Positions 25,231 through 32,669 of a stretch of DNA of 32,669 nucleotides are shown here, piece after piece (position 1 is the stretch's first letter; each line of letters begins with the position of its first letter). This DNA comes from CAZMFZ01 sp964565665. Lineage in GTDB: Bacteria; Bacteroidota; Bacteroidia; Cytophagales; UBA9547. Position numbers and translations under genes: made by a program. The notes under the pieces were generated by a model that saw nothing but the letters and a program-made list of their open reading frames with translations, did not search any database and had not been told where the DNA came from. Location of the stretch: assembly GCA_964565665.1 (NCBI GenBank), contig CAZMFZ010000028.1:1-32669 (forward strand), in the 5' to 3' direction.

Positions 25231-28200
25231 ATGAAAAAAACGTTATTATCTGTATCTGTGGCACTAGGGTTAACTCTAGGTGCTAGCGCGCAGGCTTTTT
25301 TTGAAGCCGTTACTTTCACTGGGGCATTTGCACCCACTGGAACTTCTTATACTGCCAAAATAGAAGGTGGTTTTTCTGAAACTTTCTCTACTGGCGACTG
25401 GACTACTGGTTGGGCAAACTGGTTTCCTAACTTTGTCGCTTATGCAGCGCCCGATGCCAACAATATCGTTTCTGGCGATATTATTAGCGATAGATCAATT
25501 AGTGGCAATGTAAAATTGCAAGGTACTGTTCATGTTACAAACGGTGCTACTTTAACTATTGCTGCTGGTACCGTTATTAGAGCTGGCTTAGGTGCTACTC
25601 TTATTATCGCTAAGGGTTCAAAAATAAGTGCCGTAGGTACAAGTTCTAATCCGATTGTATTTACGTCTGAAAAACCAGTAGGACAAAGACAACCTGGCGA
25701 CTGGGCTGGTATTTTATTGATCGGAAATTCTCAAGTAAATACAGCCAACGGTACAAGACAATACGAAGCATTGCCTTCAGATCCTTTGGCACTGTATGGC
25801 GGTGGCAGAGGCGGTAGCTTAAACACTGCTGATAACTCTGGTGAAATGCGGTTTGTACGTATTGAATTTGCTGGATACAATTATTTGCCAGATCAAGAAT
25901 TGAATGGTTTAACATTAGGTGCTGTCGGAAGTGGTACGAAAGTTAACTTTATTCAAGTTTCTTATGCAAGAGATGACAGTTTTGAATGGTTTGGTGGTAC
26001 TTCTTCGCATAAGTATTTAGTAGCTTACGCTGGTGTAGATGATGATTTTGATATGGATGAAGGCTATGCTGGTAATACACAGTTTATACTAGGTGTTAGA
26101 AACCCATTTGTATATGAAACTGCTGCTGGCGGTACTTCAAATGGTTTTGAGCATGACAACAACACAGGTGTAGGTACTGCTGGTGCTGTGGTACCAGGCA
26201 ACAACGACCCATCGCCTAACACTACTCCTTTTATTTCTAATGCTACTTTAATTGGGCCTTGGGCTAATAGAGCAGTAATAACTGGAAACAAATTTGGCAG
26301 AGGTATGGAAATGCGTTCTGCAGTTGCTACTTCGGTTTACAATTCTGTGGTAATTGGCTACAATAGCTTAGCTCAATTGGTGCATGCCACTCCTTCTATT
26401 GTCCCTTCTGTAGGGATGAGATTATTGAAAGAAGCTGGCATTACACCTGCTGAATATGTGAATACACATTTGATAGCTGTTAATACTGCTTCTGGTTTTG
26501 CTTTCACTAGCGCTTCCAATCAGCCAGCATCTCCTGTTTTTAATTTTGCTACCTATATGACTTCAAATTTGAATTCATTCAAATCAGGTGTAGGTTTCGC
26601 GACAAGTGACATATTTGAAAATACGGTTTCGGATTTCAATACTCCTGTTACTGGAATTTCTTATGCTCCAAAAACTAGTTCATTCCTTGCTGGTGTAGTT
26701 GCTACTTTCCCTGGCCTAATTGCTTCAAAAACTGCCGCTCCGGAAGTGTTTATTTCTTTGCCATCGGCATCTGTAAGCAAATCTTCTTTGGCGTTTGGTA
26801 CAAAACAAGTAGGTGAAACATTTACAACTTTGACATTTGGCTTAACTTTCGCTAATCTAACAGGTGCTGGTGTTACTTTAACTCCTAGCAATAGCAATTT
26901 TACAGCTACACTTTCTAATGTTACTTCTATTGGTGGTACTGCTACTGTGGCTTATACTAAAACTACTGCAGGTGCAGAATCTAGTTCTATCACTGTAAAC
27001 TTTGGTGATAGCCGTATTTCAAATGTAGTTGTACCAGTTACGGCTAGCTTAGTAAATCCTGCTGCTCCAATATTGGTAACAGATGCAGCTAGTTTGAGCT
27101 TTGTGGCCAGTGAATTGACTACAAGTGCTACCTACACTTCCAATAACCAAATCATAGCTATTTCTGGCAGAAACCTTGCTACAGATGTAACAGTTACGCC
27201 ACCAGCAGGCTATGAAATTTCTTTAACTCCTGCTTCTGGTTATGTTACTACGCCTTTAGTATTGCCAATTGCAGCAAATAAATCGATTGCAACTAACATA
27301 TACGTACAGTTGAAATCAACAACACAAAGCAGCTCTAATGCAGGTTCACTTACTTTTGCAAGTGGTAGTGCTTCTACTGCTGTTGCTTTGAGTGCCAATA
27401 CTGCTGCTGTATTTGTTACAGGTACTTCTATCACGCTTGATGTATTTACAAATCAAGTGGTTTCAACTGTAGGAACTGGTGTAGTAAACGTAAGAGGCGA
27501 CAGGTTGCCTGCAAGCATACTACTTACACCTAATACTGCTGATGTGGAATTGTCTTTAGTAGGTGCAAACGGTCCATGGGCATCTACAGTAACGCTAACT
27601 ACCACAGGAAGAATCACTTCAACTTCCGCTAATATTTGGGCAAGGTATTTAGGTGCAATAGCTCCGACTACAAACGGTGTTCAAATTGGTACTGTTTCCG
27701 TAACTGGTGTAGGCCAAGTAATTCCAGTATCTATTCGCTTGAATGCTCCTAGTGCGGTAATTCAAAGCAACTATATATTAACAGATGCAGCTTCAAGAGA
27801 AATCACAGCTGTAGGGTTTACTTTCACCTCTAAATTGAGAAGTACTCCATTCCTATATAAAGCAAACGGAAATGCACTGATTGGTCAAGTATCCGTATTG
27901 GGTTCAAATGTGGCTACGTTAAGAGCTAATGCTTTAGTTGCTACCAACACATTTAACACTGCCATTACTTTTGCGGGTACCATTATGTCCGATGCCGCTT
28001 CTGTAGAGATTACAGGAACTGGAACAGCCTTTGATGATATGAAACTGCCAGCTGGCTTGCCTTTGCATTACAGTGATGGTAGCTTAATAGGATATGTATC
28101 AACAGTAACTGCTGTAGATAAATTAACGTTGCAAGCCAATGCTCTGGTAACATCTATGACTGGTTCTTCATTTGGTACATCTGCTATTTTCTACAAACGT

Positions 28201-29565
28201 TCACAGGCTACTGTCTCTAACTCAGCTGGTTCGCCAATTGCATTCACCCCTTCTAGCTTTACTGCTGGTGTTCCAACTCCTGTTACTATTGTTACCACCC
28301 TTACAGGCGATAACCACGATTTCCCAGTGAATGTAGGTATCAACCCTATTCTTTCTGCTTCTGGCTATATGTTTGAGGTGTATTTAGGTGCTCCAACTAC
28401 TTTCTCAGGTAATTCTTTCTCTGTTGTAGCTCCTGTAAATGCAAATGGTCAATTGAACCAAGTGGTAACTATCAGATATGTACCAAGTAACATTACTTCT
28501 CTTGGCCTTCCTGGTTTGAATATCAATGCGGCACATTCAACGGAGTTGTTGGTGTTAGGTAACAACAGAGCTTTAGCTTCTGGTAGATCTTCATCTGATC
28601 CAAGAGCTACTATCGCTATAAACTTAAGAGGTAATTCACAATCATCTTTGACTGTCATCAAGACTACCTTAGCTAAGTTTGTAACTTACAGAGGCTTAAG
28701 TTCGGGTATACAGAAATTTAATCTTTCTGGTAGCAGAATTTTAAAAGATATAATGCTTTCTGCTCCTGCTAATTTCTTATTATCTACGAGTGCTGATTTT
28801 ACGGGTGCTAGCAATACGTTGACAATTCCAGCCACTGTTGCTGGTTTGACTCCAAGTTTAGACATTAATGTAAAATATATGCGTGCAGATGTAGGAAGCG
28901 ACAATGGTAGCATTAGCATTGTTACAGAAGGTATAGCTGCTTTGTCAGTAGGCGTAAGTGGCGAATCTATCGGTTTTGCAACTTTGGTAGATTTTGTGTC
29001 GGCTAGTGGTGCAAGCACAGTTTCTTTTACCGGTATTACTATGGCTACTGTAAGCGGTAGCTATTTAACTGCTGCATTGACTGTAACAGCTTCTACTGAT
29101 TTCGAAGTTTCTGAAACTATAGATGGCACTTACACTTCAAGCCTTTCTTTCTCTCCAGATCCTTCTGATTTTGGTGATGTAGCTCCTAAAGCTATTTTTG
29201 CAAAATACAAAGGTACTGCACGAGGTTTTGCAGGTACAATTACTGCTGCTAGCGGTGCTACAAGTTCTGTAATTAACTTGGTTTACGCTTCTGGTACAGA
29301 TGCTGTTACTGACGCACTTGCTATTTCTAAAGTAGTAGTATATCCTAACCCCACAGAAGGTGCTGCTACTTTGGCTGTAGAATTTGCAGGTACTGAAACT
29401 ATCACAGTTAATGTATATGATATGGCTGGCACTGAAGTTAGTTCGTTCTTCGCTACCGTATCAGGTGTGGCTACATACCCTATTGCAGGCTTAAGCAAAG
29501 GTGTATATGTAATTAAAGTAGCTACAACTTCTAGTGTGAAAACATTGAAATTGGTAGTGAACTAA
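25231..29565 (+). CDS. Large T9SS-sorted surface protein with N-terminal beta-helix
   Basis: The 1444-residue protein has a signal peptide (MKKTLL to about residue 20, ASAQA). A beta-helix region follows (about 75-400), matching a common Bacteroidota surface family: TVHVTNGATLTIAAGTVI, DWAGILLIG, DQELNGLTLGAVGSGT and DDSFEWFGGT. Next are Ig-like domains (one of choice-of-anchor type, about 505-615) and two related repeats of about 69 residues (near 850 and 919, each with DAAS, LIG-V and L-ANALV). The T9SS type A sorting domain runs from about 1365 (VVVYPNPTEG) to LKLVVN, so the protein should cross the outer membrane and be anchored at the surface. Codons ending in T dominate, unlike its neighbours, which suggests strong expression. 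A four-copy Pho-box-like array precedes it. The ligand is not known. Confidence 0.92.
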   Translation: MKKTLLSVSVALGLTLGASAQAFFEAVTFTGAFAPTGTSYTAKIEGGFSETFSTGDWTTGWANWFPNFVAYAAPDANNIVSGDIISDRSISGNVKLQGTVHVTNGATLTIAAGTVIRAGLGATLIIAKGSKISAVGTSSNPIVFTSEKPVGQRQPGDWAGILLIGNSQVNTANGTRQYEALPSDPLALYGGGRGGSLNTADNSGEMRFVRIEFAGYNYLPDQELNGLTLGAVGSGTKVNFIQVSYARDDSFEWFGGTSSHKYLVAYAGVDDDFDMDEGYAGNTQFILGVRNPFVYETAAGGTSNGFEHDNNTGVGTAGAVVPGNNDPSPNTTPFISNATLIGPWANRAVITGNKFGRGMEMRSAVATSVYNSVVIGYNSLAQLVHATPSIVPSVGMRLLKEAGITPAEYVNTHLIAVNTASGFAFTSASNQPASPVFNFATYMTSNLNSFKSGVGFATSDIFENTVSDFNTPVTGISYAPKTSSFLAGVVATFPGLIASKTAAPEVFISLPSASVSKSSLAFGTKQVGETFTTLTFGLTFANLTGAGVTLTPSNSNFTATLSNVTSIGGTATVAYTKTTAGAESSSITVNFGDSRISNVVVPVTASLVNPAAPILVTDAASLSFVASELTTSATYTSNNQIIAISGRNLATDVTVTPPAGYEISLTPASGYVTTPLVLPIAANKSIATNIYVQLKSTTQSSSNAGSLTFASGSASTAVALSANTAAVFVTGTSITLDVFTNQVVSTVGTGVVNVRGDRLPASILLTPNTADVELSLVGANGPWASTVTLTTTGRITSTSANIWARYLGAIAPTTNGVQIGTVSVTGVGQVIPVSIRLNAPSAVIQSNYILTDAASREITAVGFTFTSKLRSTPFLYKANGNALIGQVSVLGSNVATLRANALVATNTFNTAITFAGTIMSDAASVEITGTGTAFDDMKLPAGLPLHYSDGSLIGYVSTVTAVDKLTLQANALVTSMTGSSFGTSAIFYKRSQATVSNSAGSPIAFTPSSFTAGVPTPVTIVTTLTGDNHDFPVNVGINPILSASGYMFEVYLGAPTTFSGNSFSVVAPVNANGQLNQVVTIRYVPSNITSLGLPGLNINAAHSTELLVLGNNRALASGRSSSDPRATIAINLRGNSQSSLTVIKTTLAKFVTYRGLSSGIQKFNLSGSRILKDIMLSAPANFLLSTSADFTGASNTLTIPATVAGLTPSLDINVKYMRADVGSDNGSISIVTEGIAALSVGVSGESIGFATLVDFVSASGASTVSFTGITMATVSGSYLTAALTVTASTDFEVSETIDGTYTSSLSFSPDPSDFGDVAPKAIFAKYKGTARGFAGTITAASGATSSVINLVYASGTDAVTDALAISKVVVYPNPTEGAATLAVEFAGTETITVNVYDMAGTEVSSFFATVSGVATYPIAGLSKGVYVIKVATTSSVKTLKLVVN

Positions 29566-29623
29566 TTGTAGTTTCTAAGTTTTATGCTATGGTTAGTGGC
29601 TTCACTAACCCTCCATTCAATTG

Positions 29624-29657
29624 AAAAGGGATTCCGGGTTTCGGAATCCCTTTTTTT
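29624..29657 (+). terminator. Strong intrinsic terminator of the T9SS protein gene
   Basis: A 9-bp GC-containing stem (29628-29636 and 29642-29650) with a 5-nt loop, extended by four A-T pairs, is followed by seven T residues. It lies 58 nt after the stop. Confidence 0.92.
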
Positions 29658-29875
29658 GTAACTTATTCACAGCTTTGTGGCACTCAAAGCACTATAGAAT
29701 ACCTACTATTTGAAAGCAAAAATTGCGAAAAGCAAAAATTATGTTATCACACTATCATTTCCAAAGTCTTAAACTTGGGAAATGAAAAACTCACAGACTG
29801 CCCCGCTATTCAAATTTGCAATGTAGCATTACCAGAGCAACCGGAGTATATAGCAACTACATTATGCAGTAGATG

Positions 29876-29974
29876 CTACTTAGTAATGACCATCCATACT
29901 AAGTACTATATATCGTATATACTACTTAGCGATCATAGGCTATACTAGCTAGTAAAGGCTACCTATACTAGCTA
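29876..29974. repeat. Cluster of inverted and direct repeats (TACTTAGTA, CTATACTAGCTA)
   Basis: TACTTAGTA near 29877-29885 has its exact complement TACTAAGTA starting near 29897. A 14-bp inverted repeat with one mismatch spans 29899-29929 around a 3-nt loop. CTATACTAGCTA occurs twice directly (29940-29951 and 29963-29974), 23 bp apart. Origin unknown. Confidence 0.65.
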
Positions 29975-29993
29975 CTACAAACGGCACAATGGT

Positions 29994-30680
29994 TTAAATT
30001 GCGGTGACTACCTCAGCAAAAGAGGAAATACGCAATTCCTTAGTCTTGTTTATTTTTGCCCTTACTTCAATCCTGTAGGCAGCTTTAGGCAAGGTGGAAG
30101 GAATCATGAAAGTAAGTGTAGAAGGTTGGTTGTCGATGAAAGTATTTAGTTTTACCTCAGCACCCCCTAATACGGGAATTAGAAATACGCCTTGTTCCAC
30201 ATCGGCAGTATCGATTTTGAGCGAAGAGCCTAATAAGCGGACTGTATTCCCTACCGTTATTTGGTTGTTTGTATTGGTAGCAAAGTCAAGCACACTTTTT
30301 ATTACAGGTACTACTTTGATAGCCTCTACTTTTTGCACAGTTATTTTACTGGCTATACTTTTTAAGGCATCAGTAGCAGATATATTGAATATTACTTGGT
30401 TGCGGCCCGATTTAAAATTATCATCGGCACTGTCGTATTCCCCTTGAATATCTTGCCCTATGTAAAATAGAGGGATACTTATGTTTTCGCCTCTGGCAAG
30501 CCTGTTGCTTATTGCCAAAGTCAATTCTTCCCAATTGGAAAGTGCTTCAGCTCGTGTGAGTGTAGAGCCGCGGCTAGTCATGTCGCTGATTAGGTCGTCT
30601 AGCGTGGCGGTTACTTCTACTTGGGTAATGGCGGTAAAATTTAGTGCTTCCTACTGGAAGGTTACTTTTGTAAAGGGCAT
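29994..30680 (-). pseudogene. HU-like DNA-binding / DUF4469 protein with in-frame amber stop
   Basis: From an ATG at 30680 the frame reads MPFTKVTFQ, then TAG at 30651-30653, then continues EALNFTAITQVEV without further stops to 29994. The C-terminal 195 residues can start at the ATG at 30581. The first part (SRGSTLTRAEALSNWEELT, GENISIPLFYIGQDIQG) resembles the HU-like N-terminal domain, and the second (VIKSVLDFATNTNNQITVGN, QPSTLTFMIPSTLPKAAYRIEV) resembles the Ig-like DUF4469 domain. Without the stop the gene would be 228 codons. It may be a pseudogene, a sequencing error, or a shorter protein restarting at 30581, which would lack the first strands of the HU-like fold. No promoter was found. 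Confidence 0.7.
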
Positions 30681-30826
30681 ACTTAAGCATAACTATAGAG
30701 GGTTTAATGTGAATAAAATAAGCTACATTAAACGTTGATGTTTTTATCTTTAGTATGTAAGAGTAAAAATAACGACCATGTATTTATAAAATATATTTTT
30801 CCTAAAGGAAGGTATACCAAGTACTG

Positions 30827-30861
30827 GCCGAGGGTGGCATGCCAAAGTTTGCACCCTTGGC
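30827..30861. repeat. GC-rich hairpin of unknown origin
   Basis: Arms 30827-30836 and 30852-30861 pair over 10 bp with one G-U type mismatch, around a 15-nt loop. An 8-bp palindrome (GGCATGCC, 30836-30843) overlaps it. It stands out in a very AT-rich stretch and could be the end of an old mobile element. Confidence 0.45.
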
Positions 30862-30944
30862 AACGCTACTTTAAAAAATCTACTGGCTTACAATGATTAT
30901 CTAAATTGTATCTGAGCAATAATAAATTTATAAAAAAGACTACT

Positions 30945-31082
30945 ATGAAAGCAATGATTGAATATAAAACTAAAGAACAACATAATGCCTTGCTTGCATT
31001 TAGATTTGCTCTGAAAATGAAAGTGGTAGATATTGACGAAGTAGAAGGTAATACTTTTTTACGTGATGACGGTAGAGGCTGA
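30945..31082 (+). CDS. Small antitoxin-like protein (RelE-module partner, possibly decayed)
   Basis: The ATG at 30945 opens 45 codons ending in TGA. The N-terminus MKAMIEYKTKEQHNALLAF resembles small Bacteroidota antitoxins that precede RelE/ParE-type toxins. A RelE-like remnant begins 68 bp downstream on the same strand. Usual antitoxins of this type are 65-80 residues, so this one seems short. An overlapping +1 frame continues to the toxin (MTVEAEKEGTMLEAESD and on), consistent with a frameshift. Identification is by similarity of pattern only. Confidence 0.45.
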   Translation: MKAMIEYKTKEQHNALLAFRFALKMKVVDIDEVEGNTFLRDDGRG

Positions 31083-31150
31083 GAAGGAAGGGACTATGTT
31101 AGAAGCTGAAAGCGATAGATTTTATACTGAAAAGAAATGGAGAACTCGAA

Positions 31151-31461
31151 ATGAAAGTTGTCTTTGGGAAGAGATATAAGAAAGAATACAAGAAGCTGCC
31201 TATTGAAGTACGGCAATTAGTTCTAAATTCCATTGATGATGCCAAACAAGCAGTGACCATAAATGATATTTTTCAGTGTAAGGCATAGAGGCAGAAAGTT
31301 GTTTACGCAATTAATATTGGTATTCTTATAGGATTGGGATGAAAAAGCGTCAAGAAAATTTGGTTTTTATCAGCGTAAGTCATTGGTCAGATGTTTATAA
31401 AAAATTTCCATCACAAACAGGTAATTCGACATTTGCAATATCGAATTACAGATTCATATGA
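31151..31461 (+). pseudogene. RelE/ParE-like toxin remnant
   Basis: From the ATG at 31151 the frame encodes MKVVFGKRYKKEYKKLP and the following helix, then a TAG at 31286-31288. The frame continues with VYAINIG, which fits the core strand of RelE-type toxins. The next expected strands lie in another frame: YRIGMKKRQENLVFISV, then HWSDVYKKFP, the typical C-terminal ending of this family. One stop and at least one frameshift therefore break the gene. With the upstream antitoxin-like frame it represents a dead type II toxin-antitoxin module. RelE family members cut mRNA at the ribosome; this copy should be inactive. Confidence 0.65.
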
Positions 31462-31512
31462 GTTATGCACGTTGGTTTTTTGATGCCAAATTATTCATAT
31501 CCATTCTAAGCC

Positions 31513-31573
31513 TTAACGGCAAATTAACCTAATAATAATAGAGGCTTAATACACCATTAATAATGTGGTAACA
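31513..31573 (+). promoter_or_regulatory. Five- to six-copy Pho-box-like direct repeat
   Basis: Hexamers at exactly 11-bp steps: TTAACG (31513), TTAACC (31524), ATAATA (31535), TTAATA (31546), TTAATA (31557) and GTAACA (31568). The fifth ends 20 bp before TACCTTTG, the same distance as in the array at 25130. Confidence 0.6.
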
Positions 31574-31582
31574 TGGGTTTGA

Positions 31583-31590
31583 TACCTTTG
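31583..31590 (+). promoter_or_regulatory. -7 element of the PhoX-like gene (TACCTTTG)
   Basis: TACCTTTG fits TAnnTTTG and lies 49 nt before the ATG at 31640. No TTG at -33. Confidence 0.55.
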
Positions 31591-31639
31591 GTAGTTGAAT
31601 TTATCCAAATTTATTTTAATTAATCTTATATCAAACTTT

Positions 31640-32669
31640 ATGAAAAAAATGTACAAAACATTAGGGCTTGCTATGCTGGGCTTTGGTGTGGCTGTGGCAC
31701 AAAATCCTGTGGTGCCTAAGCAATTTTCTGTAACCCCTTCATTGGTTACTGTGTCTATGTCTGGCGTAAGTGCTTTTGGCTTAATCTCTTCTGACGATCA
31801 ATTGGCCAAATCTCCTAATTTCAAATTTGGTGGTATGGCCGATGGTTCGGGTATTGTAATAAACAGAGCGGCTGTAGTTTCTAAAAATGTAACTGCAACA
31901 AAAGGTACAATGGCTACCGTTTCTGGAATGCACAATCCGGAGGGAACGTATATTTTCTTAACAAACCATGAAGATAACTTGGGTATTTCTCGTGTATATT
32001 ACGATCAAACTTTCAAAGCTGTAAAAGGTGATTGGGTCGTAAACTCAAATGCCGGATATTGGAGATTGTGCTCTGCTACTATGGCTACTGAAGAAGAACA
32101 TGGCTTTGGCCCTGTATTCTTTAGCGGTGGTGAGTCTGGTGCTGAGTCTTTGGTATTGGCTGTTGACCCTATGGAAACACCTGCTTTTACAAATTTGAGC
32201 CCTGCCGATTCATTGTATTGGGATGCTAAAGGAAACTATATGAGTGCTTGGGGCAGATGGTCGACTGAAAATGCAGTGCCATTACATAAAGATGCCTATC
32301 CAGGTAAAGTAGTAATCATATTAGGTGATGATGATTTTGAAGCACAAGGTCAAGTGGTATTAATAGTAGGCGACTTAGTAGATTTTAAAGCCAAAATTTA
32401 TAATAAAGTAAAAGTTTATGCTTTAAAAAGAGCAGGTTTTGATTTCAGTACTTTAACAGGCGATGATTTGAAAAGAGCTAGTTTTGAAAGAGGAATGATG
32501 GGAGCTACTGAGTATGATGTTGAATTTGTAGAAATCACATCAATTACTGGCAAAACAGGTGCTCAAGTCAATGCGGCTTGTGATGCAGCAAATGCCATAC
32601 GTTTTGGTCGTGTAGAAGATTTGGACTACAGAAAATCTATTACAAACCCTGGCACTGCTTCTAAGGAGA
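31640..32669 (+). CDS. Secreted PhoX-like (DUF839-type) protein, 5' part
   Basis: The frame is open from the ATG at 31640 to the window end: 343 complete codons with no stop. The N-terminus is a signal peptide (MKKMYKTLGLAML, cleavage near VAVAQ, residue 21). Motifs such as MHNPEGTYIFLTNHED, ISRVYYD, LCSATMATEEEHGFGP and PGKVVIILGDDD resemble PhoX/DUF839 proteins, beta-propeller alkaline phosphatases that use Ca and Fe. The match is from pattern memory and the active-site set cannot be completed. A multi-copy Pho-box-like array directly upstream supports a phosphate-related role. Any C-terminal T9SS domain would lie outside the window. Confidence 0.7.
   Translation, partial: MKKMYKTLGLAMLGFGVAVAQNPVVPKQFSVTPSLVTVSMSGVSAFGLISSDDQLAKSPNFKFGGMADGSGIVINRAAVVSKNVTATKGTMATVSGMHNPEGTYIFLTNHEDNLGISRVYYDQTFKAVKGDWVVNSNAGYWRLCSATMATEEEHGFGPVFFSGGESGAESLVLAVDPMETPAFTNLSPADSLYWDAKGNYMSAWGRWSTENAVPLHKDAYPGKVVIILGDDDFEAQGQVVLIVGDLVDFKAKIYNKVKVYALKRAGFDFSTLTGDDLKRASFERGMMGATEYDVEFVEITSITGKTGAQVNAACDAANAIRFGRVEDLDYRKSITNPGTASKE

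Larger units (their letters stand above)
29566..29993. other. Intergenic region with terminator and short repeat cluster
   Basis: No coding frame. The first 90 bp hold a strong terminator. From about 29840 to 29980 the sequence is built of repeated TAGTA, CTTAG and CTAGCTA words. Nothing identifiable in between. Confidence 0.7.

Noticed and set aside
28449..29498. Open frames on the minus strand inside the T9SS protein gene
   Set aside because: They arise from the skewed codon use of the long gene and have no recognisable features.

Overview
The window is AT-rich chromosomal DNA from a Bacteroidota bacterium, probably Cytophagales-like. The signs are a type IX secretion (T9SS) sorting domain, a carboxypeptidase-like TonB receptor, TAnnTTTG promoter elements with almost no Shine-Dalgarno sequences, an F1Fo ATP synthase operon without atpD/atpC, and a split bat locus. 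It holds one scaffold gap of exactly 100 N (10000-10099).

Layout. 1-156 is the tail of a HepT-like HEPN protein. 217-1658 holds a NeuD/PglD-like acyltransferase converging on mazG. 1784-7275 (minus) is the atp operon: a four-helix membrane protein, atpB, atpE, atpF, atpH, atpA, atpG. It has a terminator-like hairpin after atpE, a second hairpin between atpA and atpG, and a final terminator. Upstream are pheT, an Rpn-type PD-(D/E)XK nuclease with a heptad-repeat tail broken by the gap, a conserved protein of unknown function, and a secreted GH78 alpha-L-rhamnosidase with a PA14 domain. 16276-19003 is a lipid block: an LpxL-type acyltransferase, a fatty acid desaturase, and a convergent sterol-desaturase-family hydroxylase. 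A Crp/Fnr regulator and a batA/BatD-like pair follow.

The most interesting part is 21741-32669. Three rightward genes encode a TonB-dependent receptor, a 1444-residue T9SS-sorted beta-helix protein, and the start of a secreted PhoX-like protein that runs off the window. Upstream of each lie direct repeats of a TTAACA-like hexamer with an 11-bp period: four copies before the beta-helix gene, five to six before the PhoX-like gene, two to three before the receptor. In the two best cases a repeat ends exactly 20 bp before a TAnnTTTG element. This resembles the Pho boxes bound by PhoB/PhoP response regulators. I infer a phosphate-starvation regulon in which a surface protein, a receptor and a possible phosphatase cooperate in phosphorus acquisition.

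Between the last two of these genes is a decaying stretch: a cluster of TACTTAGTA/CTATACTAGCTA repeats, a DUF4469-type gene with an in-frame TAG, and a RelE-like toxin-antitoxin remnant whose toxin carries a stop and a frameshift.
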